DNA from: Desulfocorpusculum sp964414345
Lineage (GTDB): Bacteria > Desulfobacterota > Desulfocorpusculales > Desulfocorpusculum
DNA: 64,000 bases
Reading direction: 5' to 3'
Assembly (NCBI GenBank): GCA_964414345.1
Contig: CAYPWF010000004.1
Location: 1-64,000 of the forward strand
Below the pieces are notes generated by a model. It saw nothing but the letters and a program-made list of their open reading frames with translations. It was not told where the DNA came from and did not search any database. A program made the translations under genes and the position numbers. Of the stretch, positions 1 to 8,496 are shown in pieces. Each line of letters opens with the position of its first letter. The first letter of the stretch is position 1.

Positions 1-1650
1 GTGGGCTCGGTGTGCCGGTGCGGGGAGGCCATATCTGAGGGCCTCAGAATGCTCGGGCATGAACCGGTCTTGGTTGACTCGGCACAGATCGAGGCAAGGG
101 CCCATGAGCTGGCCACAAGGTGCCACCTGGTTTTCGACCATACGGACACCTTTGAGGGAAGAGGGCTTTTCAGGGCCTCGGTGAGAATGATCCTGGAGGG
201 AAGGGGAGCCAGGCTCGTGGGCTCTCCGGGGAGGGCCTGCTTCCTGGCAGATGACAAGGTGGCTGCCAAAACCGTGATGGCCAGGGCAGGAGTCCCCACC
301 GTGCCTGGGTCGGTAATCTCCTCCATTGAACCGAGGGTAAAGAGTTGGTTGCCTCCACCCTGGGTGGTGAAACCCCTTTTCGAACACATGAGCCGTGGGG
401 TTGGCCTGGTTGGTTCCCGTGAGGAGCTGGAGGCACACCTGGAGGCCCTCTGGGCCGCAAACCCGTCCCATTGCTTTCTGATCGAGACTCTCGTGCCTGG
501 CAGGGAGCTCGCCGTGCCGGTACTGGAGCAAGGGGGCGAGCCTGGGGTGTTGCCCATCTTGGAGATGAGGCAGGCCAGTGAAGAGTCCATCCTGGACGAG
601 GGGTTTAAGGGCTTGGAGTTCAGAGGCGAGAGGCAGGACGTGGTCCAGGCCCGACTGGGGCGGGAAACACAGCGAGAGATAGCGCTCATGGCCTGCCGGG
701 CCTTCAAGGCCCTGGGGCTAAGGGATTACGCGCGATTCGACGTGCGGCTCTCCGGAGACGGGACGCCCTTTTTCCTCGAAGCCAATGTCACCCCGAGCAT
801 GGAGCCTTTCGAGGCCATGGCCATAGCCGCAAGGCTGGCTGGGATGGATTATCCTGATTTGGTAGCCCGAATTCTGGACTCGGCACTGGAGAGATACGGA
901 AAGGAAGAGCTGCTCCAGGAAAGAAGGCTACGAGTGGAGCTTCCAGGAGGAACTCTGAGTCTGGTGGTCCCCCGAGGGGTTCACTTCCCTCCAGAGTCCA
1001 CCCTGGAGATGGCCCGGATGCTGGATGTCAGGCCGGGAGAGGAGGTCCTGGAGCTGGGTTGCGGCTGTGGGGTCCTGGCCATGGCAGCAGCCTTGGCCGG
1101 AGCCGACAGGGTGGTGGCCACTGACCTGGATCCACTTGCCCTGGAGGCGACCATGGCCAATGCCAGGCAAAACGGGTTCGAGGGCCGTATCGAGGCACGG
1201 GCAGGCTCTTGGCTCCAGGCCCTGGATCCTGTGGGGGAGAAAGAGGGTTTTCATGTGATCTTGGCCACCCCTCCCCAGACTCCTTCTCCCAGACCCATGG
1301 GGCCCAAGTACGGTGGTCCGGACGGCTTGTGGCATATAAAGAGGATTGCGGCTTCAGCCCCTAGATTCCTAAAGCCCAAAGAGGGGAGACTTTGGCTCTT
1401 GGCCATTTCCTTGGTGAACCAGGAGGAGCTATTTCGGCTTCTTGATGAACACTTCGAGAAGGTGGAGTTGGCGGGCAGCACATTGAGAGAATTTCAACCC
1501 CAGGAGTATGAGAGCTTGGACCCCGGTCTTTTCAGCTATATCCAGGATCTTGCCAGGGCGGGAAAGGCCTGGGTCGGCAAGAGCGACTCTGGCTCGCTGG
1601 CATTTCGCAATTTGTTCATTCGGGCTTCCCTTCCTAGAAAGGTGACATGA
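1..1650 (+). CDS. ATP-grasp ligase / SAM methyltransferase fusion (5' truncated by window edge)
   Basis: Residues 1 to about 300 form a D-Ala-D-Ala-ligase-like ATP-grasp module. It has the N-domain pattern for a ligase pocket (VFDHTDTFEG), a VKPLFEHMSRGVG nucleotide loop and a late FFLEANVTPS metal-binding strand. Residues about 310-549 are a class I methyltransferase with a glycine-rich SAM loop (LELGCGCG near residue 350), an acidic ATDLD motif and an ATPPQ motif in place of the NPPY of PrmC/RsmC-type enzymes. The reading frame is open from the first base with GTG, and the usual start of the ligase N-domain is missing, so the gene probably begins upstream. The stop overlaps the next gene by 4 bases (ATGA), suggesting coupling. 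Substrates of both halves are unknown; peptide-bond formation followed by methylation is an inference. Confidence 0.75.
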   Translation: MGSVCRCGEAISEGLRMLGHEPVLVDSAQIEARAHELATRCHLVFDHTDTFEGRGLFRASVRMILEGRGARLVGSPGRACFLADDKVAAKTVMARAGVPTVPGSVISSIEPRVKSWLPPPWVVKPLFEHMSRGVGLVGSREELEAHLEALWAANPSHCFLIETLVPGRELAVPVLEQGGEPGVLPILEMRQASEESILDEGFKGLEFRGERQDVVQARLGRETQREIALMACRAFKALGLRDYARFDVRLSGDGTPFFLEANVTPSMEPFEAMAIAARLAGMDYPDLVARILDSALERYGKEELLQERRLRVELPGGTLSLVVPRGVHFPPESTLEMARMLDVRPGEEVLELGCGCGVLAMAAALAGADRVVATDLDPLALEATMANARQNGFEGRIEARAGSWLQALDPVGEKEGFHVILATPPQTPSPRPMGPKYGGPDGLWHIKRIAASAPRFLKPKEGRLWLLAISLVNQEELFRLLDEHFEKVELAGSTLREFQPQEYESLDPGLFSYIQDLARAGKAWVGKSDSGSLAFRNLFIRASLPRKVT

Positions 1651-2528
1651 AGTACCTCATTGTAAATGCAGACGACCTGGGGGCTGATCCGGGTCGAAAC
1701 AAGGGCATACTGGAGGGAATAAAGGCCGGGGTCATAACCAGTGTGAGCGTGCTTCCCAACGGCCCAGCAAGTCAGGAGGCCATGCAGTGGATCCAAAGAC
1801 ATGGCAGGGGATCGGTATCTGTAGGTCTTCACTTGAATCTCTCTGAAGGGAGACCCTTGTCCTCGGGGCTTGTTCGGTTAGTAGGAAGTGAGGGATGCTT
1901 CCTGGGCAAGAAAACCTCTCTTAGGCTTCTTTTGCAGAAAAAGGACCATAGTTTGAAAAAGGAAGTGGCCCAGGAGCTGGAGGCACAGCTGGAATGGGCT
2001 CTTTCCTGGGGAGTTCCCATGACTCACATAAACGGCCACCAGCATGTGCATGTTTTCCCTGCAGTGGTGGATAGTCTTATCTCTATTGCAAAGAAGGTGG
2101 GTATTGCCTGGGTCCGCCTTCCCCTGGAGGAGAAACCCATTGTGGAGATGCTGCGGGAACCTGAAGTCGAGGCCGAGGCACTGGCTTTCAGCAGGGCAGC
2201 TCGAGAGGCTTCGGGAAAGATCCGCAGATTTGGGCTTCGAAGCCCTGGACTTTTTTGTGGGCTTTACTGGAAAGGGGTTCTTTCCATGCGGCTCCTGGAG
2301 GAAATGCTCAAAAGGTTGCCCCACGGGCTGACCGAGCTCATGGTACATCCGGGAAGAGTTGAAACAGGTGGGAGGGAAACACCTTTTTTGGGATTCTCAA
2401 GCCAAGAGCGCGAAAGGGAGCTGGAGACCTTGCTGAATCCAGAATTTCGAGGCATGCTAAAAAAATATGAGGTCATTCTGACCGGATTTCCTTTAGGGGT
2501 AGAGCCTACCCGGTCATGCGGGTCCTGA
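1647..2528 (+). CDS. ChbG/HpnK (YdjC) family carbohydrate deacetylase
   Basis: This 293-residue protein has the YdjC fold signature. NADD at residues 7-10 opens the metal site, GLHLNLSEG follows in the first third, and a GHQHVHVFP motif near residue 130 supplies metal-binding histidines. Family members remove acetyl groups from chitooligosaccharides (ChbG) or from N-acetylglucosaminyl lipids such as the hopanoid intermediate handled by HpnK. The gene overlaps its upstream neighbour by 4 bases and the downstream glycosyltransferase by 13 bases. A role in modifying a sugar chain or glycolipid made with that transferase is likely, but the actual substrate cannot be read from sequence. No signal peptide is visible, so it should act in the cytoplasm. 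Confidence 0.85.
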   Translation: MKYLIVNADDLGADPGRNKGILEGIKAGVITSVSVLPNGPASQEAMQWIQRHGRGSVSVGLHLNLSEGRPLSSGLVRLVGSEGCFLGKKTSLRLLLQKKDHSLKKEVAQELEAQLEWALSWGVPMTHINGHQHVHVFPAVVDSLISIAKKVGIAWVRLPLEEKPIVEMLREPEVEAEALAFSRAAREASGKIRRFGLRSPGLFCGLYWKGVLSMRLLEEMLKRLPHGLTELMVHPGRVETGGRETPFLGFSSQERERELETLLNPEFRGMLKKYEVILTGFPLGVEPTRSCGS

Positions 2529-3568
2529 TTCTTTCACCAACAGTTTTCCCTATGGTAAGCGGTAATGGAGTCACAGCCGAGAGATGGAGGCTCCACCTCA
2601 AGGAGCAGGGAGTAGAGGTTCGTACTTTGGCTGCTGAAAAAATGGGAATCTCAGATCTGCAAGCCGCTCTCGGGGCTTTTCAGCCTGATGTGCTGCATGT
2701 TCATCACGCTTACAGGGCAGGAAGGGCTTTGTGGAGAGGAAATGGGCTCATAGGAGAGCTTCCCCTGGTATTGTCCCCAGGAGGCACTGACCTGAACCTT
2801 GAGGTGAATTCCAAGGAACGCATTGAGCTTGTTAAGAGCCTCGTTGCACGGGCCAAGTTCCTCGTTGTTCAAAGTCCGCAGATGGAGGCGAGGGTTCTGG
2901 AGTGTTGGGGAGCTGTGGCGGAAAAACTGGTGAGGGTGCCCAAGGCGTGCACCTGGTTCGGGGATGAGCCCTATGACCTGAGAGCCAGAGCTGGGGCCGC
3001 TCCAGAGGATCTGCTCTTTTTTCTCCCAGCAGGGATCAGACCTGTGAAGGGGAACCTTGAGTGGCTCATGGCAATGGAGAAGCTCTACAGGCTAAGACCC
3101 CATATCAAGGCTGTTTTGGCCGGGCCTATCCTGGATCCCTCTTATGGAAGAAGCCTTCTGAGGAAACTTGAAAAGTTGCAGAACTTCGCAACCTGGATAG
3201 GGACCATACCTCCCCAGGCCATGAAAGCCGCGTACAAAGGGGCTGATGTGGTGGCCAATTCCTCCTTTTCCGAAGGGCTTTCCAATGCTCTCATAGAGGC
3301 TGTATCTCAAGGCAGACCCATTCTGGCCACCGACATCCCGGGGAACCGCTGGCCTGTGATGGGATCAGGGGGCCTGCATCCTTGCGGCATACTATACGAT
3401 CCCCATGACCCTTGGGACCTGGTGGAAAAGGCCTTGCCCTTGGTGGATGAGCCTGATTTGCGCCAGAGGCTTTCTGAAGCAGGCCTGGCAAGCTCAAGCC
3501 AGTTGGGCAGTCCCATGGAGGAGGCCGAGCAGTTGGCTCGGATCTACCGAGACTCCTTGGAAAGCTGA
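2516..3568 (+). CDS. Glycosyltransferase family 4 (GT-B fold)
   Basis: This 350-residue protein opens with a GT-B N-domain strand (MRVLILSPTVFPMVSGNGV). The C-terminal Rossmann domain carries the GT4 donor motif SFSEGLSNALIEA with the paired glutamates of the E-x7-E signature, followed by GRPILATDIPGN. LFFLPAGIRPVKG is the usual inter-domain strand. It should transfer a sugar from an NDP- or polyprenyl-activated donor at the cytoplasmic face. The ATG overlaps the preceding deacetylase gene by 13 bases, so the two are co-expressed. Its 3' end overlaps the 3' end of the oppositely oriented lon-like gene by 25 bases, a tight convergent arrangement with no room for a separate terminator. Confidence 0.85.
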   Translation: MRVLILSPTVFPMVSGNGVTAERWRLHLKEQGVEVRTLAAEKMGISDLQAALGAFQPDVLHVHHAYRAGRALWRGNGLIGELPLVLSPGGTDLNLEVNSKERIELVKSLVARAKFLVVQSPQMEARVLECWGAVAEKLVRVPKACTWFGDEPYDLRARAGAAPEDLLFFLPAGIRPVKGNLEWLMAMEKLYRLRPHIKAVLAGPILDPSYGRSLLRKLEKLQNFATWIGTIPPQAMKAAYKGADVVANSSFSEGLSNALIEAVSQGRPILATDIPGNRWPVMGSGGLHPCGILYDPHDPWDLVEKALPLVDEPDLRQRLSEAGLASSSQLGSPMEEAEQLARIYRDSLES

Positions 3569-6500
3569 GCTTGGGGGGCTTCAGCTTCCAAGACCTCCAG
3601 CCACAGGCTCAAGCATCTGGTAAGGATTTTCTCGGCTCTTTGCACATCAAGCCTGTACTTCTCCGGAATAAAAGAGATGTCCGCCACCCAAGTGTCATCC
3701 AGCCTGGCCAGGAAAGGACATTTCTCTAGCTCCCGCTCCTCCAATGAGCCCATCTTGAAGTAGACCTGGTTTAGGACTGCCTTGCAAGCCTTGATCTTAA
3801 CTTTCTGGAGGGTGTAGTTGTTGGCAAAAAGCCTAAGGCTGCCCAGGCCTCCCTGAGGCTTTATGGCCGAGGGCTTTATACCGTCTCGCTGCAGGAAGAA
3901 GAAAGGGGCTGAGATAGATAGCCTCTTGGGTCTTCTTCCCGGGGTCTTTGCCAAAATTTCCTCCAGGGTGGCGGTGAGGGAGTGCGACTTTGGGTCTACT
4001 TCCCTTATTTCCACTCTGCCTCTGAGGGGCTCCAGCTTTTGCAGCGCCCCGGGGTCTCCTGAGGCGGCCACAAGAAGCACACAGCCTGTACAGTCTTTCC
4101 AGAAAGAGGGATCCAGACAGCGAGGATCCATCTCCTCCAGATTTTTGACCAGCACCAGCAAGAGATCCCCAGCATCCCTTTCCTGGGGCAAGGCAGCCAC
4201 GTGACGGGCATGTTCCCGAAACATGCTCTCCAGGCCCGAGAGTTCATCCTCCTCCAGAAAGGCCACCTTGGCGGCCTGCACTAGATCATCCACCCCCACC
4301 ACCTGGAGCAGGTGATGGTTGTAATCGTAGGGTTCATGAGGTCCTTGCCATTGCTGGAAGGAAAGTATTTGGAGCTCCGCCTTGAGGGAACGCGGGAGTC
4401 TCTCCATACCTTCCTCTCCTTTCAAGTTCTCAGAGGGGATTATCATGGTTTTGCAGCCGGCCTCAAAGGCCGTCTCCAGCTTGAGGTCGATCCCCCCAAC
4501 AGCGGTGATACGTCCATGGGTGTCAATTTCCCCGGTCATGGCCACATCGCGCCTTAGAGGTTTTCCGGACAATACAGAGGCCAAAGCCAAAGCAATGGCT
4601 CCTCCGGCGGAGGGCCCATCCTTGCGGGTGGAGGCCCCCATGAAATGCAGGTGAATGGGTTCTTCCATGCGGCTCATATCCAGACCCAGCTCAGGGGCGC
4701 ACTGAAAGAGAGCGGTTGTGGCCACCTTTCGGCTCTCGTCCATGACCCGCTCGATGTTGCCTGTGGCATGGATAACGCTCAGGGTGCGGCCTACTCCTAC
4801 CCTGGGGATCCCAGGCAAGGGGGTTGCCTGTATCGGGATCACGCTTCCGATTCCCATCTCCGGGTTCACCCCCAAAGCCAACATCTCCCCCACACGATCC
4901 TCGGGGTTTATCTTTCTGGGAGGCTGAGGCTCATCCAGGAACTCTTTTATGCGCTCCCTGGTTATACAGAGAGAGGAAGCCCCTTTGCCCAGGATCTCTT
5001 TCCTCTGGATCCGAAGAAAGAGGGTGCGAATAACCCTCTCCAATTCCCTCACCCCGGCCTCGTGGGTGTAAGTGCGCACCAAGAGACGAAGAAGCTCCTT
5101 TTCTTGGTCAGGATCAAAGAAGATCTCCTGCTCCCCTATCTGGTGCTTTTCCCTCACTCTTCTGATCAGATGTCCCCTGGCAATGGCTATCTTCTCCTCC
5201 ACGCTGTAGCGGTCCAGAAAGACAATCTCGCAACGGTTGGCTACTGGAGGAGGCACTGTCTCGAGGGTGTTGGCTGTGAGGATGAAGTGGCAGTTGGAAA
5301 GATCGATGTCCACGGTTGTCTGTGTGTACTTGTCGTGGAACAGATAGTTCTGCTCTGGATCCAGTATTTCCAAGAGTGTGGCTATAGCGAACTTCTCTGT
5401 CTTGTCAGCCTCGTCCATGATGAACATACCGTTCATGACTCCCATCCGGATCAGTCCTTGCACTATGGCCCCGGGTTTGGAACCTTCGTATGTGAAACCG
5501 TGACCCCTCAGGTCGGCCTCGTCTTTCATGCCTCCCAGGGAAATCTTGTGGTAAGGAATTGAAAGATTCTGGGCTACGGAGATGGCCAAGGATGTCTTAC
5601 CCACTCCCGGGGGGCCCACCAACAGAAAAGAGCTTCCTGTTCTTTCCCATTGGGCCCATTTCTGGGAGCGAGGCCCCAAATTACGGTAACGCCAGATGAG
5701 ATTGCTGAAAAAATCACAAAGGATCTCCTTGGGTTTCTCCAGGCCGTAGTGGCTCCTGTTGAGACCCTCTTGAAACTCCTCAGGGGACACCTCTATGGGC
5801 TTGAGTTTTCCCCAGGGTATGGCCAGGAGCGTTTCTATAAGCTCGCTGTATTTGGAACCGCTGTGCCCCACTGCATTAAGTTTGTTCTTTTCGATTACCT
5901 CCAGGACCCCCTTTGGGAAGATAGGATCTTGGACAGCCTCCTGAATCCTGTCTTTCAAACTTTTCTCGGCCGGGGGGGCCTCCTGGGGGGGCTCCACAGC
6001 AAGGGGCGGTGCAGGCGGGGGAGGCTCTGGTGCTTTGTGCGTCTGGAGAGCCTGGAGCAGAAGCCCGGTCAATTCCCAAACTCCTTTCCCTTCCCACTGG
6101 GCCTCGGGTATGTCCAGCTCATGAAACAGACCGGCCATACCCCAGCGCTCCTTGAAGGACTCCAAAACATCTTTGCCCTTGTCTTTGCTAAGCAGGACTA
6201 TCCTCAAAAGCGCCAAGAGCTTTTCCATCCAACGAGCTCTGCGTGTCAAAGAAAGGGCGGTACTTCTGCTTTGACGAAAACAGTATCCCAAGACCCCAGA
6301 CTGTATGGCAGGGTCAAGGTTAGGGAGCATGCGTTCCAAAAAAGAAGTGGGAGCTTGGGCCAACACTCCCGTGTGCTCCTCCAGAATCCTTCTGGCAAGC
6401 CCCTCCAGAGGTTTTTCCTGCTGGGCATGCTCCAACATGTTCAGGTATCGACGCCCCAGTATCCCGTTCATTTCGTCATCCAGGGACTCTGCCAGAGCCC

Positions 6501-6987
6501 GGTAATAAGTTGGATCCTCCCTTCTCATCTCCATGGCAAAACGAGCGTCATTCAGTATTACTTGCTGCTCTGAGTGTTCTTGGTAAAGCAAATGCTCCAT
6601 CTGGTGACGAAGCAGTAACTCAGCCCATGCCAACATCTTCTTTTCTTCCCGAGTCCCGTCCCCCAGCCTTGAGTCAGGATCACTTGGAATAACAAAGGCT
6701 AAGTAATCGAATATCCGCTCCTGGATCAGAAGTATCCAGCCTTGATCTCGGGGCTCCAAGAAGCTTACGGTCCTGATGCTTCCAGAATCATCCTCCAGTC
6801 TCTGGATGGAGATCTGCTCCTTTGCTTTGGCCAAGAGAATGGGCTCTGTGCCCCTGTATTTCTTGAAATAAGGGACCACCCTTTTGCCAAGCATGGCTTG
6901 AAGGATACGGGTCACCCTTCGAATACCGTCTTCCCCGGGATATGGCAGGGAGCTCAGAACTCTGGGGTCCAACTCCATGGGAAACAT
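3544..6987 (-). CDS. lon: Divergent Lon-like ATP-dependent protease with N- and C-terminal extensions
   Basis: This 1147-residue protein is much longer than canonical Lon (about 800). Residues 1-315 do not look like the usual LON substrate-binding domain and end in a proline-rich linker (about 318-340). The AAA+ module has Walker A GPPGVGKTS (458-466) and Walker B FIMDEAD (522-528). The protease domain keeps the catalytic Ser793 in KDGPSAGG and Lys836 in GGIDLKLE, 43 residues apart as in E. coli Lon, so it should be active. An extra C-terminal domain of roughly 250 residues follows. The start at 6987 is preceded by GGAGG. It lies downstream of the PilZ gene, 45 bases away, probably in one operon. 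Calling it a housekeeping Lon would be unsafe; it may be a specialised paralogue. Confidence 0.85.
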   Translation of the reverse strand: MFPMELDPRVLSSLPYPGEDGIRRVTRILQAMLGKRVVPYFKKYRGTEPILLAKAKEQISIQRLEDDSGSIRTVSFLEPRDQGWILLIQERIFDYLAFVIPSDPDSRLGDGTREEKKMLAWAELLLRHQMEHLLYQEHSEQQVILNDARFAMEMRREDPTYYRALAESLDDEMNGILGRRYLNMLEHAQQEKPLEGLARRILEEHTGVLAQAPTSFLERMLPNLDPAIQSGVLGYCFRQSRSTALSLTRRARWMEKLLALLRIVLLSKDKGKDVLESFKERWGMAGLFHELDIPEAQWEGKGVWELTGLLLQALQTHKAPEPPPPAPPLAVEPPQEAPPAEKSLKDRIQEAVQDPIFPKGVLEVIEKNKLNAVGHSGSKYSELIETLLAIPWGKLKPIEVSPEEFQEGLNRSHYGLEKPKEILCDFFSNLIWRYRNLGPRSQKWAQWERTGSSFLLVGPPGVGKTSLAISVAQNLSIPYHKISLGGMKDEADLRGHGFTYEGSKPGAIVQGLIRMGVMNGMFIMDEADKTEKFAIATLLEILDPEQNYLFHDKYTQTTVDIDLSNCHFILTANTLETVPPPVANRCEIVFLDRYSVEEKIAIARGHLIRRVREKHQIGEQEIFFDPDQEKELLRLLVRTYTHEAGVRELERVIRTLFLRIQRKEILGKGASSLCITRERIKEFLDEPQPPRKINPEDRVGEMLALGVNPEMGIGSVIPIQATPLPGIPRVGVGRTLSVIHATGNIERVMDESRKVATTALFQCAPELGLDMSRMEEPIHLHFMGASTRKDGPSAGGAIALALASVLSGKPLRRDVAMTGEIDTHGRITAVGGIDLKLETAFEAGCKTMIIPSENLKGEEGMERLPRSLKAELQILSFQQWQGPHEPYDYNHHLLQVVGVDDLVQAAKVAFLEEDELSGLESMFREHARHVAALPQERDAGDLLLVLVKNLEEMDPRCLDPSFWKDCTGCVLLVAASGDPGALQKLEPLRGRVEIREVDPKSHSLTATLEEILAKTPGRRPKRLSISAPFFFLQRDGIKPSAIKPQGGLGSLRLFANNYTLQKVKIKACKAVLNQVYFKMGSLEERELEKCPFLARLDDTWVADISFIPEKYRLDVQRAEKILTRCLSLWLEVLEAEAPQAQLSKESR

Positions 6988-7032
6988 GGTGAGGCCTCCT
7001 TCAGGGGCATTGCAGGCCCGGCTTTCTCCACC

Positions 7033-7374
7033 TTATTCATAACCAGGGAAATGCTTCAAGAGGTAGCGTTGCTCCTGGAGCACCTTGGCAGGAGAGATGG
7101 GAACCCTCAGATGAAGAACTGTTTGGTTGCCCTGAACTCTCATTACACTGCCTTGAATCTCCGCACTGCTTCCATCGGCAAAATGAACCACAGCCTGCAG
7201 CTCCTCCCCTATCTTGAAGCCCTGGGCCCCGCAATACAGGAACCTTATTCCCCGCTCGCACAGGTCTATAACAGCAAATGATTCCTCTCCAACTTGTATG
7301 CGCGGCCTGGCCTTCAAGGGGTACACGATTCTGTAGAGCTGTCTTCTTTGCGGGTCGGAGGTCTGTTTTTTCAT
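7033..7374 (-). CDS. PilZ-domain protein
   Basis: Read from the ATG at 7374, preceded by a strong GGAGAGG ribosome-binding site, this is a 113-residue single-domain protein. A longer frame up to 7464 exists but overlaps the upstream transporter gene and lacks such a site. The PilZ signature is present: an RRQLYR box near residue 10 matching RxxxR, and VIDLCERGIRFL matching the D/NxSxxG box, with Cys-Glu in place of the usual Ser. PilZ domains bind cyclic di-GMP and modulate motility, exopolysaccharide synthesis or partner enzymes. It sits between a permease gene and the lon-like gene on the same strand with short gaps. The altered second box means c-di-GMP binding should be tested, not assumed. 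Confidence 0.7.
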   Translation of the reverse strand: MKKQTSDPQRRQLYRIVYPLKARPRIQVGEESFAVIDLCERGIRFLYCGAQGFKIGEELQAVVHFADGSSAEIQGSVMRVQGNQTVLHLRVPISPAKVLQEQRYLLKHFPGYE

Positions 7375-7390
7375 ACTCTGGACCTCTCCT

Positions 7391-8308
7391 TTACCTGGCT
7401 TGAGACGTAGCCTTTGGGCTGGCTGCTCTGGAGCTGCCCCTCCAAAGCTGGGCCATGAGAACACCCAAGAGCATGAAGAAACCTCCCGTCAACTCCCTGA
7501 ATCCCATCACCTCGCCTAGAAATATGTATCCAGCCAGAGCTGCAAAAAAACCTTCCATGCTCAAAAGTACGGCTGCGTGGGCTGGATGAACTCTTCTTTG
7601 GGCCGCCACCTGGAGAGTATAGGCCACCCCCACCGAGATTACTCCTCCGTAAAAGAGCTCTTTCCAGGCCAGGATCAGCTCCATGGACTTGAGGTCCTCC
7701 AGACATACCGCAGCCGCAAGGCTCAGCACAGAGCAAACCATATCCTGAATCTTGGCCAGGGCCAAGGGGTCTGTTTTGGGGGAGAAATGCGCCAAAAGAA
7801 GCACATGTAAACTCCACAATAAGGCACTTAGCAAGACCCATAGGTCCCCTCTTTGGGGCTCAAGCACTTCTTGGCCGCTCAAAAGATAAAGTCCCAGCCC
7901 TGCCGAGAGGCCTCCCAATAAAGCTCCCACAGAAGGTCTTCTGCCCAGAAAAAAACACACCAAAGGCACCATGACCACGTACAATCCCGTTATGAAGCCG
8001 GCCTTCCCGGCGGTGGTGAAAAGAAGCCCTATCTGTTGGAGAGTCGCGGCCCCGAAAAGAGCTAATCCGGCCAGGAGGCCTCCCCGCAAAGAAACAGCTT
8101 CCTGCCCGCTATCAATAAGAGGATTCCCCCTCAGCAGAGCCAGTTTCTCAGCTCCAACCAGGGCCATTGCCCCCAAAAGAAAGCGCAGTCCATTGAATTG
8201 CAAAGGCCCCATGTGTTCCATTGCAGCCTTTTGGGCCACAAAGGCTCCTCCCCAAATCAAGGAGGCCGTAAGCATCATGGAGTCGTGGTAGATTTGTCTT
8301 GCCTCCAA
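7391..8308 (-). CDS. EamA/DMT-superfamily permease
   Basis: A 305-residue, very hydrophobic protein with about ten predicted membrane segments in two homologous EamA halves. The first half begins MLTASLIWGGAFVAQKAAME, and the second starts around residue 160 with a segment of the pattern LWVLLSALLWSLHVLLLA. The drug/metabolite transporter superfamily exports small metabolites or amino acids across the inner membrane, and the substrate here is not identifiable. It is the first gene of a minus-strand set that continues into the PilZ and lon-like genes with gaps of 16 and 45 bases. It is divergent from the 2-oxoacid:ferredoxin oxidoreductase operon across a gap of about 190 bases. Confidence 0.85.
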   Translation of the reverse strand: MEARQIYHDSMMLTASLIWGGAFVAQKAAMEHMGPLQFNGLRFLLGAMALVGAEKLALLRGNPLIDSGQEAVSLRGGLLAGLALFGAATLQQIGLLFTTAGKAGFITGLYVVMVPLVCFFLGRRPSVGALLGGLSAGLGLYLLSGQEVLEPQRGDLWVLLSALLWSLHVLLLAHFSPKTDPLALAKIQDMVCSVLSLAAAVCLEDLKSMELILAWKELFYGGVISVGVAYTLQVAAQRRVHPAHAAVLLSMEGFFAALAGYIFLGEVMGFRELTGGFFMLLGVLMAQLWRGSSRAASPKATSQAR

Positions 8309-8389
8309 GCTTCCTCTTCTATTCCCGGCAGAGATGTGCTAGAAATTACGCGACGGCTGAGATTCCAGTCAAGTCGCTTTTTCAACAGG

Positions 8390-8415
8390 CCCCGGGGAGA
8401 AGGGGTTGTTTTTTT
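8390..8415 (+). terminator. Terminator-like hairpin in the kor leader (possible attenuator)
   Basis: On the plus strand CCCC pairs with GGGG across an 8-base loop, extendable with flanking CAAC/GTTG, and is followed at once by TTGTTTTTTT. It lies about 80 bases before the korA-like start and after no plus-strand gene, so it could attenuate the oxidoreductase operon. The stem is short and no leader peptide was recognised. Confidence 0.35.
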
Positions 8416-8496
8416 GAGTCCATCCGGGGAAAGGTTCCAGGCTTGATTGAGTGAGGCCAAGAGGCCCACACAGAAAACAAATTGAGGGTAGCATAA

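Noticed and set aside
4645..5562. 305-codon plus-strand frame inside the lon-like gene
   Set aside because: Antisense to conserved AAA+ and protease motifs; composition typical of a shadow frame.
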